A DNA stretch of 64,000 nt from a virus. Shown here piece by piece: positions 53,798 to 61,261 of this stretch (its first letter is position 1; every line of letters begins with the position of its first letter). Below the pieces are notes generated by a model that did not search any database, had not been told where the DNA came from, and saw only the letters and a program-made list of their open reading frames with translations. The DNA lies in IMG/VR virus record IMGVR_UViG_3300031707_000003, positions 47,678-111,677 of that record; one strand, 5' to 3'. A program made the position numbers and the translations under genes.

Positions 53798-54463
53798 ATG
53801 AGTTACTCGTACGATCGCCGTGCAGCCACGGATCCAAAGAAGCTCTTGGTGAAGATCGTCCATGACGCCGAAAAAGACCTGAAGGAATTCCTCGCGTCTC
53901 TCCCGCCCGAGGCTGAACCATACGGTCGGGTCAACACCAATTTCGAGTCACCGCCTCCAAGGGGCGGGTACGGGCCGTATGAGACAGGATCGATCTCCTT
54001 CCTTGCAGGCCTCAAAGGTGGGGGACGACCTGTCGACGTTGAATTTTCAGCGAGTGTTGTGGTGAACCTCACGGATGGAGTCGTCGGGATCGGTGCGAAG
54101 TCCCGCAACCACACCCTCGAAGGCTTGTTGAGCCAAGGGACGATCAAAGACGCTCCTGCTCGGCTCAAGAAGGTGCTCACCTTTTTCAAGGAATCGCTGG
54201 CGACAGAAGCCCGTCGCATCCAACAGCAGACGAAGGTGCAGACGAAGGAACCGGAGTCGGAAGAAGCCTGGTCCGTCGTCACCTTGGGAAAGGGCCATAG
54301 CTACGCCACCGAGGTTGACGTCTTCACCTCGAAGTCCAAAGCCGAGCAAGAGGCGAAAGACCGTGGGGATTGCTACGTCGTGAAAGGGACTCAGATGTGG
54401 AACGAACCGCTGGGGCAGGTCGAGGAGCACGATCGCAACGTCCCGTCCAAGTTCTTCCCCTAA
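53798..54463 (+). CDS. Protein with YSYDRR N-terminal tag, unknown function
   Basis: A 221-residue protein whose N-terminus MSYSYDRRAATDPKKLLVK carries the same tag as two small proteins about 18 kb upstream. Residues about 35-115 contain Gly/Pro-rich then strand-rich sequence (VDVEFSASVVVNLTDGVVGI), followed by a basic helix (ARLKKVLTFFKESLATEAR) and a C-terminal segment with TQMWNEPLGQVEEHDRN. No catalytic motif recognised. It sits just upstream of the nucleotide-metabolism genes. Confidence 0.5.
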   Translation: MSYSYDRRAATDPKKLLVKIVHDAEKDLKEFLASLPPEAEPYGRVNTNFESPPPRGGYGPYETGSISFLAGLKGGGRPVDVEFSASVVVNLTDGVVGIGAKSRNHTLEGLLSQGTIKDAPARLKKVLTFFKESLATEARRIQQQTKVQTKEPESEEAWSVVTLGKGHSYATEVDVFTSKSKAEQEAKDRGDCYVVKGTQMWNEPLGQVEEHDRNVPSKFFP

Positions 54464-54473
54464 ATGGTGTCGG

Positions 54474-54481
54474 CCGGTGTA
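54474..54481 (+). promoter_or_regulatory. CCGGTGTA element before HAD nucleotidase
   Basis: CCGGTGTA ending 13 bases before the ATG at 54495; intervening bases contain no ribosome binding site. Would drive the HAD-thyA-HU block. Confidence 0.55.
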
Positions 54482-54494
54482 GCCGCCGCGATCG

Positions 54495-55229
54495 ATGGCA
54501 AGACGCAAGCGGCTTCTTATTGATGTCGACGAAGTTCTCGTAGACTTCCAGACCCCCACCTTCGACATTATCCACAGGCTGCTGGGGCGTCGTCTCAGGC
54601 CCGAGGACTATGAGGTGTGGGACATGTTCGGCCTCTTCACCGACGAAGAGCGGACGGCCATCTTCACCGAGATCGAGCAGCCGGGCTTCTGTCGGGCCTT
54701 GAAGCCTACGCCGGGTGCTCGCCTTGCCGTCGAAGAGCTGCGTTCGCTTGTGGACGTCTTCCCGGTGACCAGCCACTTCCACAGTCAGACGTGGGTGCAC
54801 GAGCGGGACGCCTCGCTGAAGGAGCACTTCGGCTTCACGAAGCGAGAGATCGTTCACACGGGTGCGAAGTTCTTGGTTGCAGGTGACTACTTCCTCGACG
54901 ACAACCCGAGCCACGTCGAGGGGTGGGTAGCCGAGCATCCTGACGGGTGCGGGATGCTTTGGCACATCCCCAACACGCGGACGCTGGGCTTCGAGGACAT
55001 TCGCATGCACTCGTGGGGCGGTGTCATCGAACGGATCAAGACGACGCTGGACCGGCCGACGGTCTACGACCTCCTTGACGAACGGGAGTGGTCTCGCGAG
55101 GGGGATCCCTACCCAGCCGGCAACTACTGCCAGACGTGCGGTGCATCGGAGAGGGGGAGCAAAGTCCCCCGTCACAAGGATGGGTGCCTCGTGGACAAGG
55201 TCCTCACGTGGCATCGAAATAGAGGATGA
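54495..55229 (+). CDS. HAD-family 5'(3')-deoxyribonucleotidase-like phosphatase
   Basis: A 244-residue protein with HAD motifs: nucleophile DVDEVLVDF (Asp10, acid/base Asp12), motif II PVTSHFHSQ, motif III TGAK and motif IV GDYFLDDNP. Its size and order match phage and bacterial 5' nucleotidases that dephosphorylate dNMPs, though substrate is inferred. The C-terminus adds a Cys/His site (YCQTCGASERGSKVPRHKDGC), likely zinc-binding and unusual for the family. No Shine-Dalgarno is visible and a CCGGTGTA element ends 13 bases before the ATG. thyA follows directly. Confidence 0.7.
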   Translation: MARRKRLLIDVDEVLVDFQTPTFDIIHRLLGRRLRPEDYEVWDMFGLFTDEERTAIFTEIEQPGFCRALKPTPGARLAVEELRSLVDVFPVTSHFHSQTWVHERDASLKEHFGFTKREIVHTGAKFLVAGDYFLDDNPSHVEGWVAEHPDGCGMLWHIPNTRTLGFEDIRMHSWGGVIERIKTTLDRPTVYDLLDEREWSREGDPYPAGNYCQTCGASERGSKVPRHKDGCLVDKVLTWHRNRG

Positions 55230-55230
55230 C

Positions 55231-56250
55231 ATGAAACAGTACATCGAGTTGGTGCAGCACGTTCTCGACACTGGTACGCGCAAGGAGAACCGGACCGGGA
55301 TCGACACGATCAGCACCTTCAACCACAACTTCGAGGTGGACTTGAAGTACGGCTTCCCGCTGCTCACCACCAAGAGTGTGAGCTGGAAGAATATCGTTGT
55401 GGAACTTTTGTGGTTCCTTTCGGGACAGACCGACATCAGTATCTTGAAGCGTCACGGGTGCAAGTTCTGGGACGCGTGGGCGGACTCCTCCGGCCAGGTC
55501 CCAAGCGCCTACGGCAACTTCTGGCGACACTTTCCGATCCACGGGACGATCGATTCGTCGGACCACAACATCGACGGGATGGACGTTTGCAAGTTCAACG
55601 ACCAGATCGCGTGGGTCCTCGCGGAACTGAAGAAGAATCCGATGAGTCGCCGTATGGTGATCTCGGCCTGGGCTCCAGGGAACGCGCAATACAGCAAGCT
55701 CCCGCCCTGTCACTGCCTCTTCATGCTCAACGTGCAGAACGAGGAACTGACTCGTGGAGAGGCGTACTGCAAGCGCTGCTACCGGAAGTCTCCGGCCGAG
55801 TCGATGCACTGCACTCACTGCAAAGTGCGAGAGGACACCCTCACGGAAGGGCATTACCCGAGGCTCTGCCTTCACTTGACCCAGCGCTCATGTGACGTGG
55901 CCCTTGGGGTTCCGTACAACATCGCGAGCTATGCGCTTCTCCTCAGTCTATTTTCCCACTTCACGGGGATAGAGCCTGGTATCTTCGCCCACACGCTCGT
56001 CGACGCGCACATCTACACGGCGAAGCCCGATGGGTCCAAGGCCGAGTTCGATCATGTGCCAGGGCTCAAGGAGCAGATCGCCAGGTCACCCCTTGCCCTC
56101 CCGAAGCTCCGCATCTCCGAGGAGATCAAGTCTCTGGAGGACATCGAAAAGCTCATGGCACCCGAGGTCACGACCGATGAGGTCATGAAGCACTTTGTTC
56201 TTGAAGGTTACGATCCCCACGAGGCCATCGCCTTTCGTGTGGCCGTCTGA
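55231..56250 (+). CDS. thyA: Thymidylate synthase with inserted zinc ribbon
   Basis: A 339-residue ThyA, converting dUMP to dTMP with methylenetetrahydrofolate. Hallmarks are RKENRTGIDT, FWDAWAD, RRMVISAW, catalytic Cys160 in LPPCH, and QRSCDVALGVPYNIASYALL. Between LFMLNVQNEE and the QRS motif lies an extra segment of about 30 residues with two CxxC pairs (Cys180/183 and Cys194/197, YCKRCYRK ... HCTHCKV), a likely zinc ribbon absent from ordinary ThyA. The ATG follows agagg seven bases upstream and lies one base after the HAD gene stop. With folA nearby it forms a dTMP cycle. Confidence 0.92.
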   Translation: MKQYIELVQHVLDTGTRKENRTGIDTISTFNHNFEVDLKYGFPLLTTKSVSWKNIVVELLWFLSGQTDISILKRHGCKFWDAWADSSGQVPSAYGNFWRHFPIHGTIDSSDHNIDGMDVCKFNDQIAWVLAELKKNPMSRRMVISAWAPGNAQYSKLPPCHCLFMLNVQNEELTRGEAYCKRCYRKSPAESMHCTHCKVREDTLTEGHYPRLCLHLTQRSCDVALGVPYNIASYALLLSLFSHFTGIEPGIFAHTLVDAHIYTAKPDGSKAEFDHVPGLKEQIARSPLALPKLRISEEIKSLEDIEKLMAPEVTTDEVMKHFVLEGYDPHEAIAFRVAV

Positions 56251-56262
56251 TAGGAGCACACC

Positions 56263-56553
56263 ATGACGAAGACACAGTTCATCGATTCCATCGCCAAGCG
56301 ACTCGGCTCCACGAAGACCGATACCGTCAAGTTCATTGACGGGTACGCGGAAGCCGTCGTCGACGCTCTCAAAGCCGAGGGAGAAATCACTCTCCCCGGT
56401 CTCGTGAAGATCACTCTCAAGGCGACGCCCGCAATGCCCGAGAGGCAGCAGATCAACCCGTTCACCAAGCAGATGGTGACGGTTGCCGCGAAGCCGGCCT
56501 CCAAGAAGGTGAAGGTCAAGGCAGTCGGTCCGCTCAAGAAAGCTGTCGGGTGA
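56263..56553 (+). CDS. HU-like DNA-binding protein
   Basis: A 96-residue HU/IHF-family protein with a taggag Shine-Dalgarno. It starts TKTQFIDSIAKRLGSTKTD, has the GEITLPGLVKITLK strand pair, and a DNA-arm region ERQQINPFTKQMV, followed by a basic tail (KPASKKVKVKAVGPLKKAVG). These proteins bend or compact DNA, here perhaps the phage genome. It is coupled to the next gene by a one-base overlap. Confidence 0.85.
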   Translation: MTKTQFIDSIAKRLGSTKTDTVKFIDGYAEAVVDALKAEGEITLPGLVKITLKATPAMPERQQINPFTKQMVTVAAKPASKKVKVKAVGPLKKAVG

Positions 56554-57431
56554 TGGAGCCCTGGCTCCAACTGGCGGAGGTCGTGCGGGAGCAGACGGGT
56601 CGTCGTCTCGTGGGCACGGATGGCGGGCTCTACCTCTTCTCCGAGTCCGAGATCCGGCTCCCGTACGGCAGCGTGGAAGGTGCGGTCCACGAGCTTTGCC
56701 ACTGGGTTGTGGCAAGCGAAGAGGAGCGGAAGCAGCCCAATATGGGGCTCAGCACGGATTGGCAGCACCCGAAGTTCGATCGGATGGTCCGCTGTGAAGA
56801 GCTGGCCTGGTCGCTGGAGTTCTACCTCTACGGCGACCCGGCAATCGAGGTCATGGCGTCTCATCTGACTCCCGAAGCGAGGCGTTCGGGGGGCGGCTAC
56901 AACATCGGACACTCGTACAGCCCCACTCGTTATCTGAAGCCCACCAAAGAGAGCCTCGAAGAAGCCGCACTCGCGGAACTCGAACGAGCGTTCGCAACCC
57001 TCCGTTTCGAAAAACCAAGACCTGACGGTAGCGAGGCCCTACGTAGGGAAGCTCTCCAGAAAGCCGAGGCTGCGGGCTTGCCTGTCGTCCGGCTTCGCGC
57101 CGTCATCGAAGCGGATGTCGAGGCCAGGAAGCCCCGTTGTATTCGTTGCAAAATGGGCGTCAGCAACACCCCCGCGGATTACGAGCTACGAGTGCAAGCG
57201 GCAAATCGGAAAACCCGGGAGCGCGGAGGTTCCTGGGGAGTGGAGGCGAAGCCCCTCTTTTGCACGTCCTGCCAGTGCTCCTGCGGCTGTGAGGAGTACC
57301 TTTCGAGCACGCGATTGAAGGCCGAAGCATCCGGACGCGAAGTCGAACAAACCCTGACGTACCTGAAGCGGCCGACAGGACCCCTGAACGCTTGGCAACG
57401 GCTGATTTGGGATGACATCGGAGACGATTGA
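56553..57431 (+). CDS. HExxH metalloprotease-like protein with Cys-rich C-terminus
   Basis: A 292-residue protein, ATG overlapping the HU-like stop. A zincin-type motif HELCH (His46-Glu47-x2-His50) lies in GAVHELCHWVVASEEE, followed by CEELAWSLEFYLYG which could give a third ligand. The middle is charged helix. The C-terminal third has RCIRCKMG and a dense Cys cluster FCTSCQCSCGCEEYL. The motif is short, so protease activity is not certain; the Cys part suggests metal or nucleic-acid binding. It overlaps the next gene by one base. Confidence 0.5.
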   Translation: MEPWLQLAEVVREQTGRRLVGTDGGLYLFSESEIRLPYGSVEGAVHELCHWVVASEEERKQPNMGLSTDWQHPKFDRMVRCEELAWSLEFYLYGDPAIEVMASHLTPEARRSGGGYNIGHSYSPTRYLKPTKESLEEAALAELERAFATLRFEKPRPDGSEALRREALQKAEAAGLPVVRLRAVIEADVEARKPRCIRCKMGVSNTPADYELRVQAANRKTRERGGSWGVEAKPLFCTSCQCSCGCEEYLSSTRLKAEASGREVEQTLTYLKRPTGPLNAWQRLIWDDIGDD

Positions 57432-57643
57432 TGATCCAGGTCAAGCGGATCGTAAAGGGTAAGATCACGGAGTTCGACTCGCGAACTTACAAAGGCATCG
57501 TCGTGGTTGACGGGAAGCGTCGGCGATTCCTATCCCCCTATTTCCATAGTGGGAGGCCGCCGCGGTCCCCACGGGTTGGGGAGGTGGTCGAAGTCCTTTT
57601 CTCCCCGACCCGAACGAAGATCCTCTGCCTTCGGGCTTTGTGA
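57431..57643 (+). CDS. Small OB-fold / cold-shock-like protein
   Basis: A 70-residue protein starting at an ATG overlapping the upstream stop. The strand pattern VKGKITEFDSRTYKGIVVVD, then a basic RRRF turn and VGEVVEVLFSPTRTKILCLR, resembles a small OB-fold such as a cold-shock domain, but the aromatic RNP motifs are not clear. Nucleic-acid binding is a guess. Confidence 0.4.
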   Translation: MIQVKRIVKGKITEFDSRTYKGIVVVDGKRRRFLSPYFHSGRPPRSPRVGEVVEVLFSPTRTKILCLRAL

Positions 57644-57652
57644 AGGAGCGAA

Positions 57653-58189
57653 ATGACGACTCGAATCATCGCGGCCGTGGACCCGAATTGGGTCATCGGC
57701 GTGAACGGCGGGATGCCCTGGCACTACAAGGCCGACTTCAAGCGCTTCAAGGAGCGGACGATGGGCGGGACGCTCATCATGGGCAAGACGACGTGGGAGT
57801 CCCTCCCGAAGCCTCTACCCGGCCGGCGCATGATGGTGCTCACTCGGCAGGACAAGCCAACCTCGAAGCATCCCGATGGCTCGTGCGAGTTCTACGGGGG
57901 CATTGACACCATCCTCCTCGCGGCGGGCTCGGACCAACACGGTACTAACGGTGACGTGTGGATCGTCGGGGGAGCTGAGGTCTACAAGCTCTTCTTGGAC
58001 AACGGGGGTGTGGACATCGACGAGATCGACCTCACGTTCGTCCCTGAAGTCACGGAGTTCCCTGAGCCGGGGAAGATCACGTACTTCCCCGTGCCCATCA
58101 ACCTCCTGGGTGGCTTCAAGCTCTCCTCAGAGGAGGTGAACGTCGATGACACTCGGCTCCGGCATTGTATCTACAAGCGGGCGGTGTAG
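57653..58189 (+). CDS. folA: Dihydrofolate reductase
   Basis: A 178-residue DHFR with an ideal Shine-Dalgarno (aaggag, five-base spacer). Family motifs are IIAAVDPNWVIGVNGGMPWH, the active-site helix ADFKRFKERTMGGTLIMGKTTWESL, LPGRRMMVLTR and VWIVGGAEVYKLFL. It regenerates tetrahydrofolate used up by thymidylate synthase encoded about 2 kb upstream. A CGGTGTA element overlaps its last codons. Confidence 0.92.
   Translation: MTTRIIAAVDPNWVIGVNGGMPWHYKADFKRFKERTMGGTLIMGKTTWESLPKPLPGRRMMVLTRQDKPTSKHPDGSCEFYGGIDTILLAAGSDQHGTNGDVWIVGGAEVYKLFLDNGGVDIDEIDLTFVPEVTEFPEPGKITYFPVPINLLGGFKLSSEEVNVDDTRLRHCIYKRAV
58181..58188 (+). promoter_or_regulatory. GCGGTGTA element
   Basis: GCGGTGTA overlapping the folA stop and ending ten bases before the ATG at 58199; the spacer gtaatacagc lacks a ribosome binding site. 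Confidence 0.45.
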
Positions 58190-58198
58190 TAATACAGC

Positions 58199-58708
58199 AT
58201 GCGGAAGAAGAAGGTCCACTCCGAGGAGGAGCCCGTCTACAACAAAGCCGAGCGGGAGGAGATCCTTGTCTCGATGCGCGAAGCATCGAGCAGGTTCTAC
58301 GGGATGGCTGTGCACACCAAGTGCCACCCCTTCATCGAAATGACAGGCCTGATGAACGAGTACATCACGATCTGCCAGGCGGCTCACGCGAAGGGGATCG
58401 ACTTCACCCAGTCGAACACACACACGGGGCAAGCGCTCCCCATTGCGCCCCACAACGTGGCGTACCTCGCCGAGAAGCTCAACTGCATCTACGGCCCTTC
58501 GCTTCTCGCGTCACCCGAACTCCGAAATGCCCTTATTTCGGTGCTCCTCGATGGCGAATTCCGTCTGGAGCGCATCGCCATACCCAAAGGGGCCAAGGCG
58601 GCCGAGCGGGCAAAGCTTCGGCCGGGGGACTTCGAATCGCGTTCCGCAGAGGAGAAGTGGCGGATCGACCGTGAGCTGGGGATCCTCGATTGGGACGGGA
58701 CCTCCTGA
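58199..58708 (+). CDS. Hypothetical protein
   Basis: A 169-residue protein with no Shine-Dalgarno; a CGGTGTA element ends ten bases before the ATG. It is mostly helical (ILVSMREASSRFYGMAVHTK, MNEYITICQAAHAKGIDF) and ends with a charged region (ESRSAEEKWRIDRELGILDW). No family recognised. It overlaps the next gene by 19 bases. Confidence 0.5.
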   Translation: MRKKKVHSEEEPVYNKAEREEILVSMREASSRFYGMAVHTKCHPFIEMTGLMNEYITICQAAHAKGIDFTQSNTHTGQALPIAPHNVAYLAEKLNCIYGPSLLASPELRNALISVLLDGEFRLERIAIPKGAKAAERAKLRPGDFESRSAEEKWRIDRELGILDWDGTS

Positions 58709-59022
58709 GCTACTCGGCGGCACAGATCCGTAGGGACGTTCATGCCGATCAGGAACGTCTGTTCGCCTCATGGGCCGTGGGGCGCCCGGTGGGTTGGGTG
58801 TGTGATCAACGGACCAAGGACTTGGTCTGCCTCTCGTTGTGGCTCCGTGAGGAGATGACTCGACTAGGGCTCGATGAGCTTGGTCGGAAGACCCAAGAAG
58901 GTGTTTTTCATCGGTACAGCCGTTCGGATCTCGATCTGTTTGAACTGGCTGCGGGGGTTATGAACGACGCCGTGGCAGGGAACATCGACAGGGACCGTCG
59001 AACGCATCGACGGTGGGGTTGA
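58690..59022 (+). CDS. Hypothetical protein, TTG start
   Basis: A 110-residue protein read from a TTG with a weak ggggat upstream, overlapping the previous gene by 19 bases. It contains RDVHADQERLFASWAVGRPV and a charged helical segment (LVCLSLWLREEMTRLGLDEL), ending RRTHRRWG. No family recognised. Start is uncertain. Confidence 0.45.
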   Translation: MGRDLLSYSAAQIRRDVHADQERLFASWAVGRPVGWVCDQRTKDLVCLSLWLREEMTRLGLDELGRKTQEGVFHRYSRSDLDLFELAAGVMNDAVAGNIDRDRRTHRRWG

Positions 59023-59056
59023 ATCCCAAAGAAGTCCTTGTGGGGGTTGGCATCGC

Positions 59057-59062
59057 GGGGTA
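59057..59062 (+). promoter_or_regulatory. GGTGTA variant (ggggta)
   Basis: One mismatch to GGTGTA, ending 12 bases before the GTG at 59075, which lacks a Shine-Dalgarno. Confidence 0.3.
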
Positions 59063-59074
59063 TATGCCGCCTCC

Positions 59075-59500
59075 GTGCAGCCTACAAACATGTCATCCGA
59101 ACCGCCTCCGATTCCCGAGTCGTTGAACACCTACTTCGCTGTCCAACTCAAGGACAGGGAGGTCTCTCATCATGTCGCGGGGGCTGTCCTTCACACGGCC
59201 AAGTCGTTGGGTCTGCTCTTTCGACGGTTGGAGGTTCTCGATACGGTCACCGTTGGGACATCCTCGTTCGTTCGCATGCGGGCGGACCTGGTGAACCCCT
59301 TCCCCGTGCTGGACAAGGTCTATGCCGATGGACGTGGGGTGATCAGCTCGATGGCGGGCGGGGACTACGCCGTTCGCCTTTTCGGAGGCCGGATCGGCAA
59401 GGTTCCCAACCTCTTCATGCACTCGGCGCCCAAGGTCGGGCAGGCCCGGATGTACCGGGGCACGAAGATAAAGCGTTGGGAAACCCAGTTCGGCGCCTGA
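59075..59500 (+). CDS. Hypothetical protein
   Basis: A 141-residue protein from GTG (or 136 from an in-frame ATG at 59090). No Shine-Dalgarno is present; a GGTGTA-like ggggta ends 12 bases upstream. It is mixed helix and strand (LKDREVSHHVAGAVLHTAKS, GGDYAVRLFGGRIGKVPNLF) with a basic end. No family recognised. Confidence 0.45.
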   Translation: MQPTNMSSEPPPIPESLNTYFAVQLKDREVSHHVAGAVLHTAKSLGLLFRRLEVLDTVTVGTSSFVRMRADLVNPFPVLDKVYADGRGVISSMAGGDYAVRLFGGRIGKVPNLFMHSAPKVGQARMYRGTKIKRWETQFGA

Positions 59501-59530
59501 GCGTCCTTTTATCGACTTGCCTTCGGTAGA

Positions 59531-60307
59531 ATGAAGGTCGCCGCCGTTCAGTTCGCCCCTGTTCTCGGCCAAAAGGACGAGAACCTACGTCGTTTGGTGG
59601 CTCTCGTCATTCAGGCGGCCCAAAACGACGCACAACTCATCGTTCTGCCTGAGCTGGCCACGACAGGCTACAGCTTCATGGGGAAGGAGAGCGCGGAGCT
59701 GTACGCCGAGAGCTTGCTTTCGTACCCCAACGACGAGCAGCCGCCCACGACAAGTGCCCAAGTGATGTACGCCCTCGCGAGCAAGTTCCGCGTGCACATC
59801 GCGTGGGGCCTCATCGAGAAGGACCTCGGGACCGGCGCCCTTTACAACACCCAAGTCCTCATGACCCCGGATGGCTCCTATTCGAGCTACCGAAAAGTTA
59901 ATCGTTGGGGGAACGATTTTCTCTGGGCTCGTCCTGGCCGCAGCAACCCGCCCGTCCTCAAGTGCTTCTTCGACGAAGGCGGTACGCGGATCACGAAGCG
60001 CGTCGGCCTCCTGATCTGCCGGGATGTTCGGGACAAGGTTGATGACACGTGGAAGTCCTTCTACGAGAAGGGGGACGCAGACATCGTGTGCCTCTCAGCC
60101 AACTGGGGTGACGGCGGGTTCCCGGCGGTGAGCTGGATGGACTTCGTGGAGAGCAACCACGTCACGCTCATCGTGTCGAACCGTCACGGGCAGGAGACCT
60201 CGAACGACTTTGGCGAGGGTGGGTCGTGCATCATCACGCTCCCCGACAACGTCATGTGCGACGGGCTCGTGTGGAACCAGGACTGCATCATCTACGCGGA
60301 CGTGTGA
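59531..60307 (+). CDS. Nitrilase-superfamily carbon-nitrogen hydrolase
   Basis: A 258-residue amidohydrolase with the complete catalytic triad: Glu41 in VLPELATTGY, Lys122 in YRKVNRWGND and Cys163 in LLICRDVR. Members hydrolyse C-N bonds of amides or nitriles in small metabolites. The active-site context does not match N-carbamoylputrescine amidase clearly, so a link to the speD gene is only a hypothesis. The ATG is joined to the next gene by a one-base overlap. Confidence 0.8.
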   Translation: MKVAAVQFAPVLGQKDENLRRLVALVIQAAQNDAQLIVLPELATTGYSFMGKESAELYAESLLSYPNDEQPPTTSAQVMYALASKFRVHIAWGLIEKDLGTGALYNTQVLMTPDGSYSSYRKVNRWGNDFLWARPGRSNPPVLKCFFDEGGTRITKRVGLLICRDVRDKVDDTWKSFYEKGDADIVCLSANWGDGGFPAVSWMDFVESNHVTLIVSNRHGQETSNDFGEGGSCIITLPDNVMCDGLVWNQDCIIYADV

Positions 60308-61173
60308 TGGATCCTCTCGCCGTACGAGTCGTCGCACGGTTTCTGGCTGCGAGCCTTCAGCATGAGTTGGAGACCCGTTTCGAGAAGCTCCTGTCCTACG
60401 ATCCGGGTAACCCGCCCCCGGACGAGGTCAAAGCCTTTCGTGTGTGGCTAGCGTCGAACTTCAAGCTCAGCGGTCGTGTGCCCAAAGAGGGGAAGCTAGC
60501 TCAAGAGGAATTGAACCGCTTTTGGAGGGGCCTGGAGACGGCCACCGAGGTTGGGGTGCAGTACAGCTTCTCCAAATGGTTCGGGGGACTTTGGCACGAT
60601 CGTATCAAGCGTGAGATCCCCAACATGTTGCAGTACCTCACGGTCGAGGGGACCGGTAAGGCGCCCGTGTTCGAGAAGAAGGTGGGCAGCAACACCTACG
60701 TCAACATGATCGGGGCGTCTGCGGACCGTTTTGATGGGCTGATTGACGTCATCGAGAAGGTGTTCTCGATGCTGAAGGATTGGCACAAGAAGGCCCTCGA
60801 CGGGGGCATCCACGTCGTTTTCGCAGGACCCAAGGACTTCCGTGGGACCTCTTCGGGTAAGTACCGCAGCCAACAGGACCAGCTATGGATTCGGGCGACG
60901 GCCGGGGGTCGAATCGAGAAGGGCGGTACGGGCTACGGAGGCCTCGCGTACGTGATCGTCCATGAGCTGGGGCACCGCTACGATAAGAAGCACGGGTCAA
61001 AGTTCGATTTCGATCGCCCCGAATGGTACACGAGCAGGTACAGCACGAACGAGGGTGAGTCCTTCGCAGAGCTGTTCGCCCTCTCGAACTTTGGGATCAC
61101 CACCTACAAGCCTGAGGTTGTCGCAAAATTCGAGGACTTGATGACGACGGGGAAGATGCCCGCGACGATGTAA
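60307..61173 (+). CDS. HELGH zincin-like protein with RVxxRF N-terminal tag
   Basis: A 288-residue protein; the ATG overlapping the nitrilase stop is chosen, although the frame is open further upstream. The N-terminus MDPLAVRVVARFLAASLQHE is the shared tag. A zincin motif HELGH (His219-Glu220-x2-His223) and a downstream GESFAELFALS (Glu251/Glu255) as possible third ligand are in YVIVHELGHRYDKKHGSKFD. It resembles the protein at 62588 in both regions, flanking the clpX gene. Proteolysis of virion or host proteins is plausible but unproven. Confidence 0.6.
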   Translation: MDPLAVRVVARFLAASLQHELETRFEKLLSYDPGNPPPDEVKAFRVWLASNFKLSGRVPKEGKLAQEELNRFWRGLETATEVGVQYSFSKWFGGLWHDRIKREIPNMLQYLTVEGTGKAPVFEKKVGSNTYVNMIGASADRFDGLIDVIEKVFSMLKDWHKKALDGGIHVVFAGPKDFRGTSSGKYRSQQDQLWIRATAGGRIEKGGTGYGGLAYVIVHELGHRYDKKHGSKFDFDRPEWYTSRYSTNEGESFAELFALSNFGITTYKPEVVAKFEDLMTTGKMPATM

Positions 61174-61216
61174 GTCACGGGAATTTCACTCGGGTCTCTT
61201 GATCGGGTCTCGTTAC

Positions 61217-61245
61217 GGCTGTAGTACGGGGGAACCTCCACAGCC
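61217..61245 (+). promoter_or_regulatory. Inverted repeat before clpX
   Basis: ggctgt and acagcc arms around a 17-base G-then-C-rich loop, lying in the 88-base gap after the zincin gene and ending inside the CCGGTGTA element. No T-run is present, so it is not an obvious terminator. Confidence 0.35.
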
Positions 61246-61251
61246 GGTGTA
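61244..61251 (+). promoter_or_regulatory. CCGGTGTA element before clpX
   Basis: CCGGTGTA ending ten bases before the clpX ATG; spacer agatacccct has no ribosome binding site, so the transcript is probably near-leaderless. Confidence 0.6.
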
Positions 61252-61261
61252 AGATACCCCT

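Noticed and set aside
59531-60307. Assignment of the nitrilase as N-carbamoylputrescine amidase, pairing with SpeD
   Set aside because: The residues around the catalytic Cys (LLICRDVR) do not resemble those I expect for that enzyme; left as a general carbon-nitrogen hydrolase.
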